Of a stretch of DNA of 64,000 nucleotides, positions 16,404-25,201 are shown piece after piece. The DNA comes from Lachnospiraceae bacterium UBA1759. GTDB taxonomy: Bacteria > Bacillota > Clostridia > Lachnospirales > Lachnospiraceae. Where the stretch lies: assembly GCA_002315555.1 (NCBI GenBank), contig DCHF01000014.1:1-64000 (forward strand). The letters run 5' to 3'. The translations under genes were made by a program, and so were the position numbers. Position 1 is the first letter of the stretch. Every line of letters starts with the position of its first letter. The notes under the pieces were generated by a model. It searched no databases. It was given only the letters and a program-made list of their open reading frames with translations, and was not told the origin of the DNA.

Positions 16404-18335
16404 ATGGCTAAATTTGACCGGTTGCCCGCGCTGCCGATCGTTGTAAACGATCCGTTTCTGTCCTACTGGATGCCTGCTGACAAGCCCACCGAGGCTCACA
16501 CCATTCACTGGGCCGGAGACAAGAAAGACATTTACGGTACCATCACCGTTGACGGTGTGAAGTACGGCTGGCTCGGCGTTCACAGCTGCAAGGTCGCTGA
16601 GACCCTGAGCATTGAAGTGACCCCGACCACTACCCGTTTCACCATGCAGGCCGGTCCGGTATGCCTGACCGCTGCATTCCGCACCCCGATGCTTCCGGAG
16701 GACCTGGAGACCCTGTCCACCCCCATCACCTACGTGGACATGACCGTCGTTTCCACCGATGGCGCTTCTCACGAAGCCGTTGTCGAAGTCGGCGCTTCCA
16801 CGAAGCTCTGCTACGACGGCAACGCAATGCCGAACATCATCGGCACCACCTTCAAGCGCGGCGCGCTGAACCTGGCTTATGCAGGCCAGTCCCAGCAGCA
16901 CGTTCTGTCCGGTTCCGGCGACCACATCACCATCGACTGGGGCTACCTGTTCTGGGCTACCCCGAACAAGGCCATGACGGATCCGCACAATGTCCGCACC
17001 GAATGGGAAGTGACCGCTACCGCCGAGGCAGCTTCTTCCTACGCCATGATCGGTTACGAAGATACCGCTTCCATCAACTACTTCGGCGTTCCGTGCCGCG
17101 CATGGTTTACACACACCGGCGCTACCCTGATGGATCAGTTCGATGATTTCGCGGCCCGCTACGATGAGATCAAGGCCGCATGTGAAGCACTGGATGCACG
17201 TGTTCTTGCCGATGCCGAGGCTGTTGCCGGCGAGGATTACAAGAAGATCGTCGCAGCTTCATGGCGTCATACCTTCGCCGCTCACAAGCTGATCGCCACC
17301 CCCAAGGGCGAAATGGCGCTCCTGTCCAAGGAGAATGACTCCAACGGCTGCATCGGCACTGTTGATGTCAGCTACCCGTCTACCCCGCTGTTCTTAAAAT
17401 ACTGCCCGGAACTGGTCAACGCTCTTTCCCGCCCGGTACTCGAGTTTGCGGCGATGCCGGTCTGGAAATTCGACTTCGCTCCGCATGACGTGGGCCGTTA
17501 TCCGTACGCGACCGGCCAGGTCTATGCTGCCAAGCACGACGCAAAGTGCGGCGATATCCATGAGCCGTTCTACCTTTACGACGCGGATTCCGATGTTTAC
17601 AACGACCGTTATCAGATGCCGGTCGAAGAATGCGGCAACATGCTGGTCATGCTCGCTTCCGCGATTCACTTCGGCGCTTGCGACAAGCTGGCATCCGAGC
17701 ACTTCGCTTCCATGGAGAAGTGGGTCCGCTATCTGGACATTTACGGTGAGGATCCGGGCGAACAGCTCTGCACCGATGACTTTGCCGGCCACCTGAACCA
17801 TAACGTCAACCTTTCCGCAAAGGCCATTGTCGGTGTTAAGTGCTACGCTTACATCATGCACCACTTCGGCAGGGAAGAAGCGGCTGCAAAGTGGGACGCA
17901 CGTGCCACTGAAATGGCGGCTTCCTTCTTAGAGCGCGTCACCAGGACCGATGTTACCCCGCTGACCTTTGACGGTCAGGGCTGGTCCATGAAGTACAACC
18001 TCTGCTGGGACCTTGTTATGGATCTCGGCCTTCTTCCGAAGGAATTCTATGAGAAGGAGACCAAGAGCTACCTGCCGCGCCTGAACGCGTACGGTCTGCC
18101 GCTCGACTCCCGTTCCGACTACACCAAGTCCGACTGGGAATGCTGGGCTGCCGCACTGGCACAGGACAAGGAGACCAAGATGGCCATCCTGGCTCCGGTC
18201 GCACGCTACCTGGCGGAATCCAAGTCCCGTGTACCGTTCTCCGATTGGTACTACACCACCTCCGGTATCTATGTCGCCTTCATGGCAAGATCCGTACAGG
18301 GCGGTGTCTTCATGCCGATGCTGACTGCTAAATAA
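16404..18335 (+). CDS. Glutaminase A-like protein (DUF4965/DUF5127 family), cytoplasmic
   Basis: The 643-residue protein reads along the length of the DUF5127/DUF4965 glutaminase-like family. Signatures are LPIVVNDPFLSYW at the start, MPVWKFDFAPHDVGRYPYATGQVY in the middle, MPVEECGNMLVMLAS and the ending RVPFSDWYYTTSGIYVAFMARSVQGGVFMP. Fungal and bacterial relatives include glutaminases and GH-like (alpha/alpha)6 barrels; the real substrate of bacterial members is mostly unknown. Most relatives are secreted, but no signal peptide is seen here. Strong promoter and AAGGAGG site; codon use looks like that of a highly expressed gene. A terminator separates it from the glycyl radical enzyme. Confidence 0.82.
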   Translation: MAKFDRLPALPIVVNDPFLSYWMPADKPTEAHTIHWAGDKKDIYGTITVDGVKYGWLGVHSCKVAETLSIEVTPTTTRFTMQAGPVCLTAAFRTPMLPEDLETLSTPITYVDMTVVSTDGASHEAVVEVGASTKLCYDGNAMPNIIGTTFKRGALNLAYAGQSQQHVLSGSGDHITIDWGYLFWATPNKAMTDPHNVRTEWEVTATAEAASSYAMIGYEDTASINYFGVPCRAWFTHTGATLMDQFDDFAARYDEIKAACEALDARVLADAEAVAGEDYKKIVAASWRHTFAAHKLIATPKGEMALLSKENDSNGCIGTVDVSYPSTPLFLKYCPELVNALSRPVLEFAAMPVWKFDFAPHDVGRYPYATGQVYAAKHDAKCGDIHEPFYLYDADSDVYNDRYQMPVEECGNMLVMLASAIHFGACDKLASEHFASMEKWVRYLDIYGEDPGEQLCTDDFAGHLNHNVNLSAKAIVGVKCYAYIMHHFGREEAAAKWDARATEMAASFLERVTRTDVTPLTFDGQGWSMKYNLCWDLVMDLGLLPKEFYEKETKSYLPRLNAYGLPLDSRSDYTKSDWECWAAALAQDKETKMAILAPVARYLAESKSRVPFSDWYYTTSGIYVAFMARSVQGGVFMPMLTAK

Positions 18336-18345
18336 AAACCACTTA

Positions 18346-18417
18346 CCCGGGCCTTATTCTCTGCTTGCTTACCGGACATTTCCGCAAGGCCGGCCGGAGA
18401 ATTATGCCCGGGCTTTT
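18346..18417 (+). terminator. Probable intrinsic terminator
   Basis: CCCGGGC near 18348 pairs with GCCCGGG near 18406, extended by imperfect pairing of TTATTCTC with GAGAATTA and followed by CTTTTT. It would limit read-through from the DUF4965 gene into the glycyl radical enzyme gene. Confidence 0.7.
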
Positions 18418-18440
18418 TCATCATATTGTGAGGTATGAAC

Positions 18441-20465
18441 ATGAACGATCGAATTCGCGCACTTAAAGATCTTCAGTGGGACCGGAAGCACCATGCGGCC
18501 CGTACCGCCATCGAGGAATATCTGTTTCTCAGTTACCGCAACCGCTTTGAACCGGACTATGTCCGCAGCGGAAAGCGGCTGCAGCAGGCGCTCTCCATGG
18601 AGACGCCCTATCTTTTCCCGGACGAGCTCATCGCGTTCACCCGAACAGTCCCGAATCTGCCGTTTTTATACGCGGACGACGAATGGGCGGAGATCAAAAA
18701 GGATCACTTCATTCACGAGCTGGGCTGGGTCTCCAACATCACGCCGGACTTTACCGAAGTGCTGGAAAAAGGGCTTCTCGAGATCCGCGCCGGTCTGGGG
18801 AAAGGCCTGTACTGCGATGTAATGCGCGCGAACATCGACGCCGTGCTTTTCCTGACGGCGCGCTATGAGATCGAGGCCCGGAAAAAGGGCCTGACCGACC
18901 TTGCAAATGTGTTAAGAAGAGTTCCCGCCTATGGCGCGCGGACCTTCCGCGAGGCACTGCAGATTCTCCGCATCATCCACTTCGTTTTCTGGGTGGAAGG
19001 CGATTACCACAATACCCTCGGCCGGTTCGATCAGTACATGATGCCCTACCTTCAAGCCGACCTCGACGCCGGTCGCGAGACCCGTTCAAGCGCTTTCGAG
19101 CTTCTGGAAGCCTTCTTCCTGTCCTGCAACCGCGATTCCGACCTGTATCCCGGCATGCAGCAGGGCGATAACGGGCAGTCCATCGTCCTGGGCGGACGCT
19201 TAAAGGACGGTACCTGCGGCTACAACCTGCTCTCCGAAATGTGCATGGAAGCCAGCGGCGAGCTGCGTCTCATCGACCCGAAGATCAATCTCCGCGTGGA
19301 TAAAGACACCCCGCTTGAAGTGTTTGAAAAGGGTACCGCGCTCACCAAGCTGGGCCTGGGCTTCCCGCAGTACGAAAACGACGATATCCTCCTTCCCGGC
19401 CTGGAGGCTTTAGGCTATGCACCGGAAGACGCCGTGGAATATTCCGTGGCCGCCTGCTGGGAATTCACGATCCCGGGCAAGGGCATGGAGATCCTGAACA
19501 TCGGCGCGCTGCCCATCGCAAACAGCGTGAACGATATGATCCGCGCACATCTTTCCGAGTGCAAGGACATGGAAGAACTGAAGGCGTACATCCGCGAGGA
19601 CTTCAAAAAGAGCGTGGATGCGACAATGGCCGAACGCAAGAACCTCTACTTTATTCCGGCCCCATTCCTTTCCCTGTTTTTTGACGGCTGCCGCGAGAAC
19701 GCGCGCGACATTTCCCTGGGCTGCAAGTACAACAACTGGGGGCTGCACGGAACCGGCCTGGCGCCTGCGGCCGATATGCTCGCTGCGGTGAACGAGACCG
19801 TCTTTAACGGCGATGTCACCGCGGAAGCACTGATCTCCGCCATGGATAATAACTTTGAAGGCGCGGACGAGCTGCACGACCTTCTGAAATACCGCTCTCC
19901 GAAGATGGGCAACGACGACGACCGCGCCGATGCCTTTGCCTGCTGGCTGCTGGACACCTTCGCGGAGACTGTGAAGGGATTGAAGAATGAGCGCGGCGGC
20001 ATCGTCCGTGCGGGTACCGGCTCCGCCATGTTCTACATCTTCCATGCGAACGAGCTCGGTGCCACCGCCGACGGCCGCGAGGCCGGCGTTCCGCTTCCCG
20101 CAAACTACGCGCCGTCTCTCAACATCAAGCTGAACGGCCCGGTCTCGCTGATCAAATCCTTCACCAAGCCCGACCTTCAAAAGACCTTGAACGGCGGTCC
20201 GCTGACCATCGAATTCTCCGACAGCGTCTTCATGCAGGACGAATCCATCACCAAGGTCGCGCAGCTCGTTCGTCTCTTTGTCCTCCGCGGCGGCCACGAA
20301 ATGCAGCTGAACACCGTCAACCGCGAGCGCCTTTTAGACGCGCAGAAGCATCCGGAAAACTATCGGAATCTGATCGTCCGTGTGTGGGGCTGGTCCGGCT
20401 ATTTTGTGGAACTGGACAAGTGCTATCAGGACCATATCATCCGCCGTGTTGAACTGAGCATATGA
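18441..20465 (+). CDS. Short glycyl radical enzyme (PFL-like), function unassigned
   Basis: The 674-residue enzyme belongs to the pyruvate formate-lyase-like glycyl radical superfamily. The radical site is RVWGWSGYF near residue 650, in place of the usual RVxGYS, with typical flanks (GGHEMQLNTVNRE, DHIIRR). The thiyl loop is SVAACWE: Cys near 339 and Glu two residues on, the C-x-E arrangement of the dehydratase/lyase branch rather than the C-C of PFL. It is well below the family's usual 750-850 residues, the loss being N-terminal. The ATG at 18441 is preferred to that at 18435 because GTGAGG is correctly spaced. It is translationally coupled to its activase. Substrate unknown. Confidence 0.88.
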   Translation: MNDRIRALKDLQWDRKHHAARTAIEEYLFLSYRNRFEPDYVRSGKRLQQALSMETPYLFPDELIAFTRTVPNLPFLYADDEWAEIKKDHFIHELGWVSNITPDFTEVLEKGLLEIRAGLGKGLYCDVMRANIDAVLFLTARYEIEARKKGLTDLANVLRRVPAYGARTFREALQILRIIHFVFWVEGDYHNTLGRFDQYMMPYLQADLDAGRETRSSAFELLEAFFLSCNRDSDLYPGMQQGDNGQSIVLGGRLKDGTCGYNLLSEMCMEASGELRLIDPKINLRVDKDTPLEVFEKGTALTKLGLGFPQYENDDILLPGLEALGYAPEDAVEYSVAACWEFTIPGKGMEILNIGALPIANSVNDMIRAHLSECKDMEELKAYIREDFKKSVDATMAERKNLYFIPAPFLSLFFDGCRENARDISLGCKYNNWGLHGTGLAPAADMLAAVNETVFNGDVTAEALISAMDNNFEGADELHDLLKYRSPKMGNDDDRADAFACWLLDTFAETVKGLKNERGGIVRAGTGSAMFYIFHANELGATADGREAGVPLPANYAPSLNIKLNGPVSLIKSFTKPDLQKTLNGGPLTIEFSDSVFMQDESITKVAQLVRLFVLRGGHEMQLNTVNRERLLDAQKHPENYRNLIVRVWGWSGYFVELDKCYQDHIIRRVELSI

Positions 20466-21388
20466 CCGGCACCGTCTTTGACATCAAGGAATTTGCCGTT
20501 TTTGACGGCCCCGGCATCCGCACGACCGTGTTCATGAAGGGCTGTCCGCTCCGCTGCAAGTGGTGCCACAATCCGGAGGGACTGTCGCCGAAGCCGGAGC
20601 TCATGATCAGCAAGGCCGCCTGTGTAAAATGCGGGGCCTGCGTGAAGGCCTGCCCGAAGCTCGCCGATGCCATGGAAATGGCTTTTATGGCCGCCTACCG
20701 CACCGCGCATACGATGATGGCGCCCGCGCGCCCGAAGGACTGCACGCTTTGCGGAAAGTGCATTCCGGCATGCCGCGGCGGGTTCCGGAAGATCGTCGGA
20801 AGCGTGACGGATTCCGAAAAGCTGGCTGAGCGTCTGATCAAGGACAAGGACGTTTATGAACTGTCCGAAGGCGGTGTTACGTTCTCGGGCGGCGAGCCGT
20901 TCCTTCAGTGGGATTTTGTCTCGGACGTGCTGAAAAAACTGAAGGCCGCGGGGGTGCATACCGCCATCGAAACGAGCGGCTATACCTCCGATGAAAACTT
21001 CCGGGAAGCGATGGAGTTTTTGGATCTTGTTATGATGGACTGGAAGGTCAGCGATCCCGAAAAACACAAATATTACACCGGAGTTCCGCAGGACACCATC
21101 CGACGCCACGCGGAGATGCTGGCTGCCGGTACTACCCCGTTCATCCTGCGCATGCCGCTCATTCCCGGTGTCAATGACAACAGGGAACATTTTGAGACCG
21201 TAGCCGCACTGGTCCGGGAAGCGCCTGCGCTGGTCCGCGTGGACATTCTGCCGTATCAGCCGGCTGCCGGTGCCAAATATGAAATGGTCGGCCGGACCTA
21301 CGCGCCGGAGATCCCGGAAGAAAAGGCCCCCGAGTTTCATACCGAAGTTTTTGACGCCGCGGGGATCCCCTACCGTAAATTTAAATGA
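20462..21388 (+). CDS. Glycyl radical enzyme activating protein (radical SAM)
   Basis: The 308-residue activase has the radical SAM cluster CPLRCKWC (C-x3-C-x2-C) near residue 30 and FSGGEPFLQ as the SAM-binding GGE motif. An insert holds two ferredoxin-like clusters, CVKCGACVKACP and CTLCGKCIPACRGG; the second lacks the usual Pro. Such enzymes abstract hydrogen from the partner's glycine to install the radical, under anaerobic conditions. It overlaps the enzyme gene by ATGA, so the pair is co-translated and this is almost certainly the cognate activase. Confidence 0.95.
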   Translation: MTGTVFDIKEFAVFDGPGIRTTVFMKGCPLRCKWCHNPEGLSPKPELMISKAACVKCGACVKACPKLADAMEMAFMAAYRTAHTMMAPARPKDCTLCGKCIPACRGGFRKIVGSVTDSEKLAERLIKDKDVYELSEGGVTFSGGEPFLQWDFVSDVLKKLKAAGVHTAIETSGYTSDENFREAMEFLDLVMMDWKVSDPEKHKYYTGVPQDTIRRHAEMLAAGTTPFILRMPLIPGVNDNREHFETVAALVREAPALVRVDILPYQPAAGAKYEMVGRTYAPEIPEEKAPEFHTEVFDAAGIPYRKFK

Positions 21389-21393
21389 ATTCA

Positions 21394-21427
21394 TAAAAGC
21401 CATCCCGTTCCCGGGGATGGCTTTTGT
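21394..21427 (+). terminator. Intrinsic terminator after the activase gene
   Basis: AAAAGCCATCCC pairs with GGGGATGGCTTTT around a short loop (GTTCCC) and is followed by TTGTT. It ends the glycyl radical operon. Confidence 0.88.
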
Positions 21428-21594
21428 TCCGTTTATGAGGCATTTCTTGTTACTTTTCACCTGTGAACGCGCTTTTTTCCACAGAAATTTGGATAGCCAA
21501 AACCTTGCGGAAACGATATAATATACGATATACCCGTTAATTATGGAAATTATGACCGTTTCGGTCAATAACCGTACTTGTAAAGGAGTTCATT

Positions 21595-21867
21595 ATGTCA
21601 CGTGTCATCATCACCGTCGTCGGCAAGGATACCGTCGGTATCATCGCCAAGGTCTGCACCTACCTTGCTGAAAATAAGGTCAACATCCTGGACATCAGCC
21701 AGACCATCATTCAGGAATTTTTCAACATGATCATGGTCGCGGATCCGTCCGGCAGTGACAAAAGTCATGCGGAACTGGCCGATGAACTGAAGGCGCTCGG
21801 CGAAGAGATCGGCGTCACGATCAGCTGCCAGAAGGAAGAGATCTTCGAATCAATGCACCGCATTTGA
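21595..21867 (+). CDS. ACT-domain protein (UPF0237 family)
   Basis: A 90-residue single ACT domain opening VIITVVGKDTVGIIAKVCTY, as in UPF0237/glycine cleavage regulator-like proteins. ACT domains bind amino acids or small effectors and act as sensors. A TATAAT box near 21516 and an AAAGGAG site precede it. It lies 15 bp before the UPF0210 gene. The two families are commonly adjacent, so it probably regulates or partners that protein. Confidence 0.92.
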   Translation: MSRVIITVVGKDTVGIIAKVCTYLAENKVNILDISQTIIQEFFNMIMVADPSGSDKSHAELADELKALGEEIGVTISCQKEEIFESMHRI

Positions 21868-21882
21868 TGAAAGGAGCCTTTC

Positions 21883-23247
21883 ATGATCAGCACATTAGAA
21901 ATACTTGAAACAAATCAGATGATCGAGCAGGAAAAGCTCGATGTACGTACCATCACGATGGGCATCAGCCTGCTGGACTGCATCGACAGCGATCCTGCCA
22001 AATTAAACCGCAAGATCTACGACAAGATTACCCGCCTGGCGCGCGACCTGGTTGCTACCGGCGATGAAATTGCCAAGGAATTCGGTGTTCCGGTCGTCAA
22101 TAAGCGTATCAGCGTGACTCCCATCAGCCTGGTCGGAGGTTCCGCATTAAAGACTCCGGCCGATTTTGCCGAAGTGGCCCGTACCCTGGACCGCGCGGCA
22201 AAGGAAGTGGGCGTCAACTTCATCGGCGGCTATTCCGCCCTGGTCTCCAAGGGCATGACCCCCGCTGAAAAGAACCTGATCCTTTCCCTGCCGGAAGCAT
22301 TGTCCACCACGGACCGCGTCTGCGCTTCCGTCAATGTAGGCTCCACCAAGACCGGCATCAACATGGATGCGGTCATGATGATGGGCGAGGCTGTCAAACT
22401 GGTTGCGGAAGCTACAAAGGCCAACGACTGCCTGGGCTGCGCAAAGCTGGTTGTATTCTGCAACGCACCGGACGATAACCCCTTCATGGCAGGTGCCTTC
22501 CACGGCGTTACCGAGGGCGATGCCATCATCAATGTCGGCGTATCCGGCCCCGGTGTTGTCAAGCACGCACTGGAAAAGGTTCATGGAAAGGACTTTGAAG
22601 TCCTGTGCGAAACCGTTAAGCAGACCGCCTTCAAGGTTACCCGTGTGGGTCAGCTGGTTGCTCATGAAGCTTCCAAGCGTCTGGGCGTGCCGTTCGGCAT
22701 CGTTGACCTGTCTCTGGCTCCGACCCCGGCTGTGGGCGATTCCGTTGCGGAGATTCTGGAGGAAATGGGCCTGTCAAGTGTCGGTGCTCCGGGTACTACG
22801 CTTGCGCTGGCGCTCCTTAACGACCAGGTCAAGAAGGGCGGCGTCATGGCCTCCTCTTACGTGGGCGGCTTAAGCGGCGCGTTCATCCCGGTCAGTGAAG
22901 ACCATGGTATGATCGAAGCGGCCGAGAAGGGCCTGTTGACGCTGGAGAAGCTGGAGGCCATGACCTGTGTATGCTCCGTCGGTCTCGACATGATCGCGAT
23001 TCCGGGAGCGACGAGTGCGGAAACCATCGCCGGCATCATCGGTGATGAAGCAGCCATCGGCATGATCAATCAAAAGACCACGGCTGTCCGTGTCATTCCG
23101 GCCATCGGCAAGGATGTGGGCGACCACGTCGTCTTTGGCGGCCTCCTGGGTGAAGCACCGATCATGGCAGTTAATCCGGCATCCTGCGCGGAATTCGTTC
23201 GCCGCGGCGGACGCGTGCCGGCACCGATTCATTCGTTTAAGAATTAA
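21883..23247 (+). CDS. UPF0210/DUF711 (PFL-family) protein
   Basis: The 454-residue protein is of the UPF0210 family, annotated loosely as PFL-like because of structural resemblance. It has no glycyl radical motif and should not be counted as a second radical enzyme. Typical stretches are VRTITMGISLLDC, NKRISVTPISLVGG and GAPGTTLALALLNDQVKKGG. Its biochemical role is not known. The ACT protein is directly upstream and a strong terminator follows. Confidence 0.9.
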   Translation: MISTLEILETNQMIEQEKLDVRTITMGISLLDCIDSDPAKLNRKIYDKITRLARDLVATGDEIAKEFGVPVVNKRISVTPISLVGGSALKTPADFAEVARTLDRAAKEVGVNFIGGYSALVSKGMTPAEKNLILSLPEALSTTDRVCASVNVGSTKTGINMDAVMMMGEAVKLVAEATKANDCLGCAKLVVFCNAPDDNPFMAGAFHGVTEGDAIINVGVSGPGVVKHALEKVHGKDFEVLCETVKQTAFKVTRVGQLVAHEASKRLGVPFGIVDLSLAPTPAVGDSVAEILEEMGLSSVGAPGTTLALALLNDQVKKGGVMASSYVGGLSGAFIPVSEDHGMIEAAEKGLLTLEKLEAMTCVCSVGLDMIAIPGATSAETIAGIIGDEAAIGMINQKTTAVRVIPAIGKDVGDHVVFGGLLGEAPIMAVNPASCAEFVRRGGRVPAPIHSFKN

Positions 23248-23329
23248 ACAATATAATTTCGCATTGTATGCGACGTATTGTTTTATCAGACTGTACATAA
23301 TAAACATATATTTTGCTTGAACATGAAAA

Positions 23330-23371
23330 GCCTGCTAAGGTCACAATGATTGTGATCTTAGCAGGCATTTT
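23330..23371. terminator. Strong intrinsic terminator
   Basis: Arms of 18 bases (GCCTGCTAAGGTCACAAT and ATTGTGATCTTAGCAGGC) pair with a single G-T wobble, followed by ATTTTT. It ends the ACT-UPF0210 unit. Confidence 0.88.
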
Positions 23372-23471
23372 TGATGTTAGTAGGACTTCAAAACTCTAAT
23401 ACAAATTCACATACTGTTTGCATCAATTTATTTATCAATATATTCCTCGACTATATAGGCAATAAATTTTG

Positions 23472-23500
23472 TTGCAAAATTACTGCCTTCGTGCTATGTT
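23472..23500 (+). promoter_or_regulatory. Promoter of the antitoxin gene
   Basis: TTGCAA (23472-23477) and TATGTT (23495-23500) are 17 bases apart, with TG one base before the -10. It lies just upstream of an AGGAGGT ribosome site. Confidence 0.6.
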
Positions 23501-23532
23501 TAATAAACAATAATCTCAAGGAGGTATTCTAA

Positions 23533-23856
23533 ATGGTATCTGTAGTAAGCGCTATTCAGAACACGATTTCCATCTCGGATTTCAACCGAGGACTTGCAGG
23601 TAAAATTTTCGCCGATGTTAAAAAGGCCGGTGCGAAAGTTGTCATGAAAAACAATGTGGCTGAGTGTGTACTTCTGTCCCCGGAAGAATATATTCGACTG
23701 ATGGATGAGGTCAACGATGCGCGTCTGTTGGCGATTGCCACGGAAAGAATGGCGCATTATGATCCAAAGACACTGGTCACTCAGGAAGAAGTCGATCGTG
23801 AACTCGGAATTACCAAAGAGGATCTCGAAAACTGTGAGGAGGTGGAGTTTGAATGA
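23533..23856 (+). CDS. Phd/YefM-family antitoxin, orphaned
   Basis: A 107-residue antitoxin with the N-terminal DNA-binding fold: ISISDFNRG, then GAKVVMKNNVAECVLLSPEEYIRLMDE, a hallmark of the Phd/YefM type. An acidic C-terminal tail (about residues 80-107) would wrap a toxin. These proteins repress their own promoter and neutralise a RelE-type RNase. The stop overlaps the start of a cognate toxin frame that ends after 12 codons, so no working toxin is encoded next to it. It may be a decaying system, a protective anti-addiction gene, or a regulator. Confidence 0.9.
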   Translation: MVSVVSAIQNTISISDFNRGLAGKIFADVKKAGAKVVMKNNVAECVLLSPEEYIRLMDEVNDARLLAIATERMAHYDPKTLVTQEEVDRELGITKEDLENCEEVEFE

Positions 23857-23891
23857 GTTGGAATGTAGTTTATCATCCCAACACATATTGA
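23853..23891 (+). pseudogene. Remnant of a RelE-type toxin gene
   Basis: The ATG overlaps the antitoxin stop (ATGA), as in intact type II pairs, and reads MSWNVVYHPNTY before a TGA. That opening resembles RelE/ParE toxins, which often begin with a W-x-V-x-Y-x-P pattern. The rest is gone: the histidine kinase gene on the other strand ends only 2 bp further on, so the deletion junction is at about 23880-23893. Confidence 0.75.
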
Positions 23892-23893
23892 AA

Positions 23894-25201
23894 TTAAAAA
23901 CACGGCACCACTATCTCACACCGGAACTCTCCGCTTTCTGCCTTCACGATCAATGTCCCGTCCCGTTTCTTCACAATCCGCCGAATGATCTTCAGGCCCA
24001 GACCATGCCCATCACCCTTTGTAGTCTCGGGAAGACCATCCGCCCCAAGTGATATCGCACTAATTCCCATTGGATTACAGCAGCGAATACAAAGCATTTC
24101 CCCGCGTTTCACGATTCCAAATGAAATCCGTTTTTCCGGAACATCATCCGCGCCCTTCAGATATTCCATCGCATTATCCAAGAGATTCATCACAATGGAA
24201 CAAAGCTCATTTTCCGCAATTCCCAGTTCTTCCGCACCCGAAAGTTCAATACTGCTCCTGAACACGATCTCCCGCTGCATCATTTCCATTTTCTTCAGAT
24301 ACAAGGCCGAATCCAATGCCGGAATTCCGGTATTGAACACTTCCGGAAGCGCCGCCTCAAAATGCTGCAGATACGCATCGCCGGCTTCACCCTGTTCCTT
24401 CATTCCCCGCGCGATCAGAATCTGGTTTCGAATATCATGCCGCACCATGCGAATGGATTCATAGACCTCCTGCATCTCTTTCAGTTTCTCACTTTCGTGC
24501 AGTTCGCGCTGTGCAAGCACACCTTCATCATGCATGGTGTGAATGACGCGTGCCATCGTCCGGAAAATGCAGAAACACAAAATCATGACTTCAAAAAGAA
24601 TGAACTCAATGACCGCGGCATACACCGTTTCCAGCTGCGCGCCGATGTACAGATTCCGGCAAAGAACCATCATTCCGGTAAGAAGTCCAGTCACCGCAAC
24701 GAGCAGCAACAGCTGCCGATACTTCACATCGATTCTTTGCTTTTGACTTGAAAACCCGAACAACCCGACCGCCAGGATGACGATCGTCAGAATTTCCCGT
24801 ACCCCTCGCTTCATTCCCGGCACTGACAGAATGCTCCAGCCGGATGCCCGAATACACGCATTAAGCACAGTTGTGAAACACATCAAAGCAATGACGACCA
24901 TGACGTAAAGCAGATCCCATATGAGGATCTCCCGCGTGTCATTTTTAAAGAACAGCAGCGTGTATACAAGTGGGAACGCCAGCGGCCAATAGGACATGAG
25001 CGGAAAATCAGCAAACAAGCTCAGGGACATCGCCCCGGTCGTAAGCAGTGTGAAAACCACATAGGGGCCCCAGATCCGCTCCGGCCGTTTGGGCTCGTAA
25101 AGCGCTGTGATGGCATGAACCAGCATCCAGGCCTTGAACAGGTTCAGCATTCCTTCAAATTCAAGATAAAACGGTACTCCCAGATTCGTAACAGACCTCA
25201 C
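23894..25201 (-). CDS. AgrC-like sensor histidine kinase (GHKL ATPase)
   Basis: The 435-residue kinase has about six membrane helices in its first 220 residues, then a coiled segment, the phospho-acceptor VRHDIRNQ near residue 255, and a GHKL ATPase with the N-box ENELCSIVMNLLDNAMEY and the GDGHGLGLKIIRRIV G-box. This architecture is that of AgrC/ComD-type peptide sensors. The GTG start overlaps the regulator's stop (GTGA), so translation is coupled. No agrB/agrD-like genes are visible, so the ligand is unknown. The gene ends 2 bp from the toxin stub. Confidence 0.9.
   Translation of the reverse strand: MRSVTNLGVPFYLEFEGMLNLFKAWMLVHAITALYEPKRPERIWGPYVVFTLLTTGAMSLSLFADFPLMSYWPLAFPLVYTLLFFKNDTREILIWDLLYVMVVIALMCFTTVLNACIRASGWSILSVPGMKRGVREILTIVILAVGLFGFSSQKQRIDVKYRQLLLLVAVTGLLTGMMVLCRNLYIGAQLETVYAAVIEFILFEVMILCFCIFRTMARVIHTMHDEGVLAQRELHESEKLKEMQEVYESIRMVRHDIRNQILIARGMKEQGEAGDAYLQHFEAALPEVFNTGIPALDSALYLKKMEMMQREIVFRSSIELSGAEELGIAENELCSIVMNLLDNAMEYLKGADDVPEKRISFGIVKRGEMLCIRCCNPMGISAISLGADGLPETTKGDGHGLGLKIIRRIVKKRDGTLIVKAESGEFRCEIVVPCF

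Noticed and set aside
21883..23247. A second glycyl radical enzyme (family name contains PFL)
   Set aside because: No glycyl radical loop, no Cys loop; it is a UPF0210 protein.
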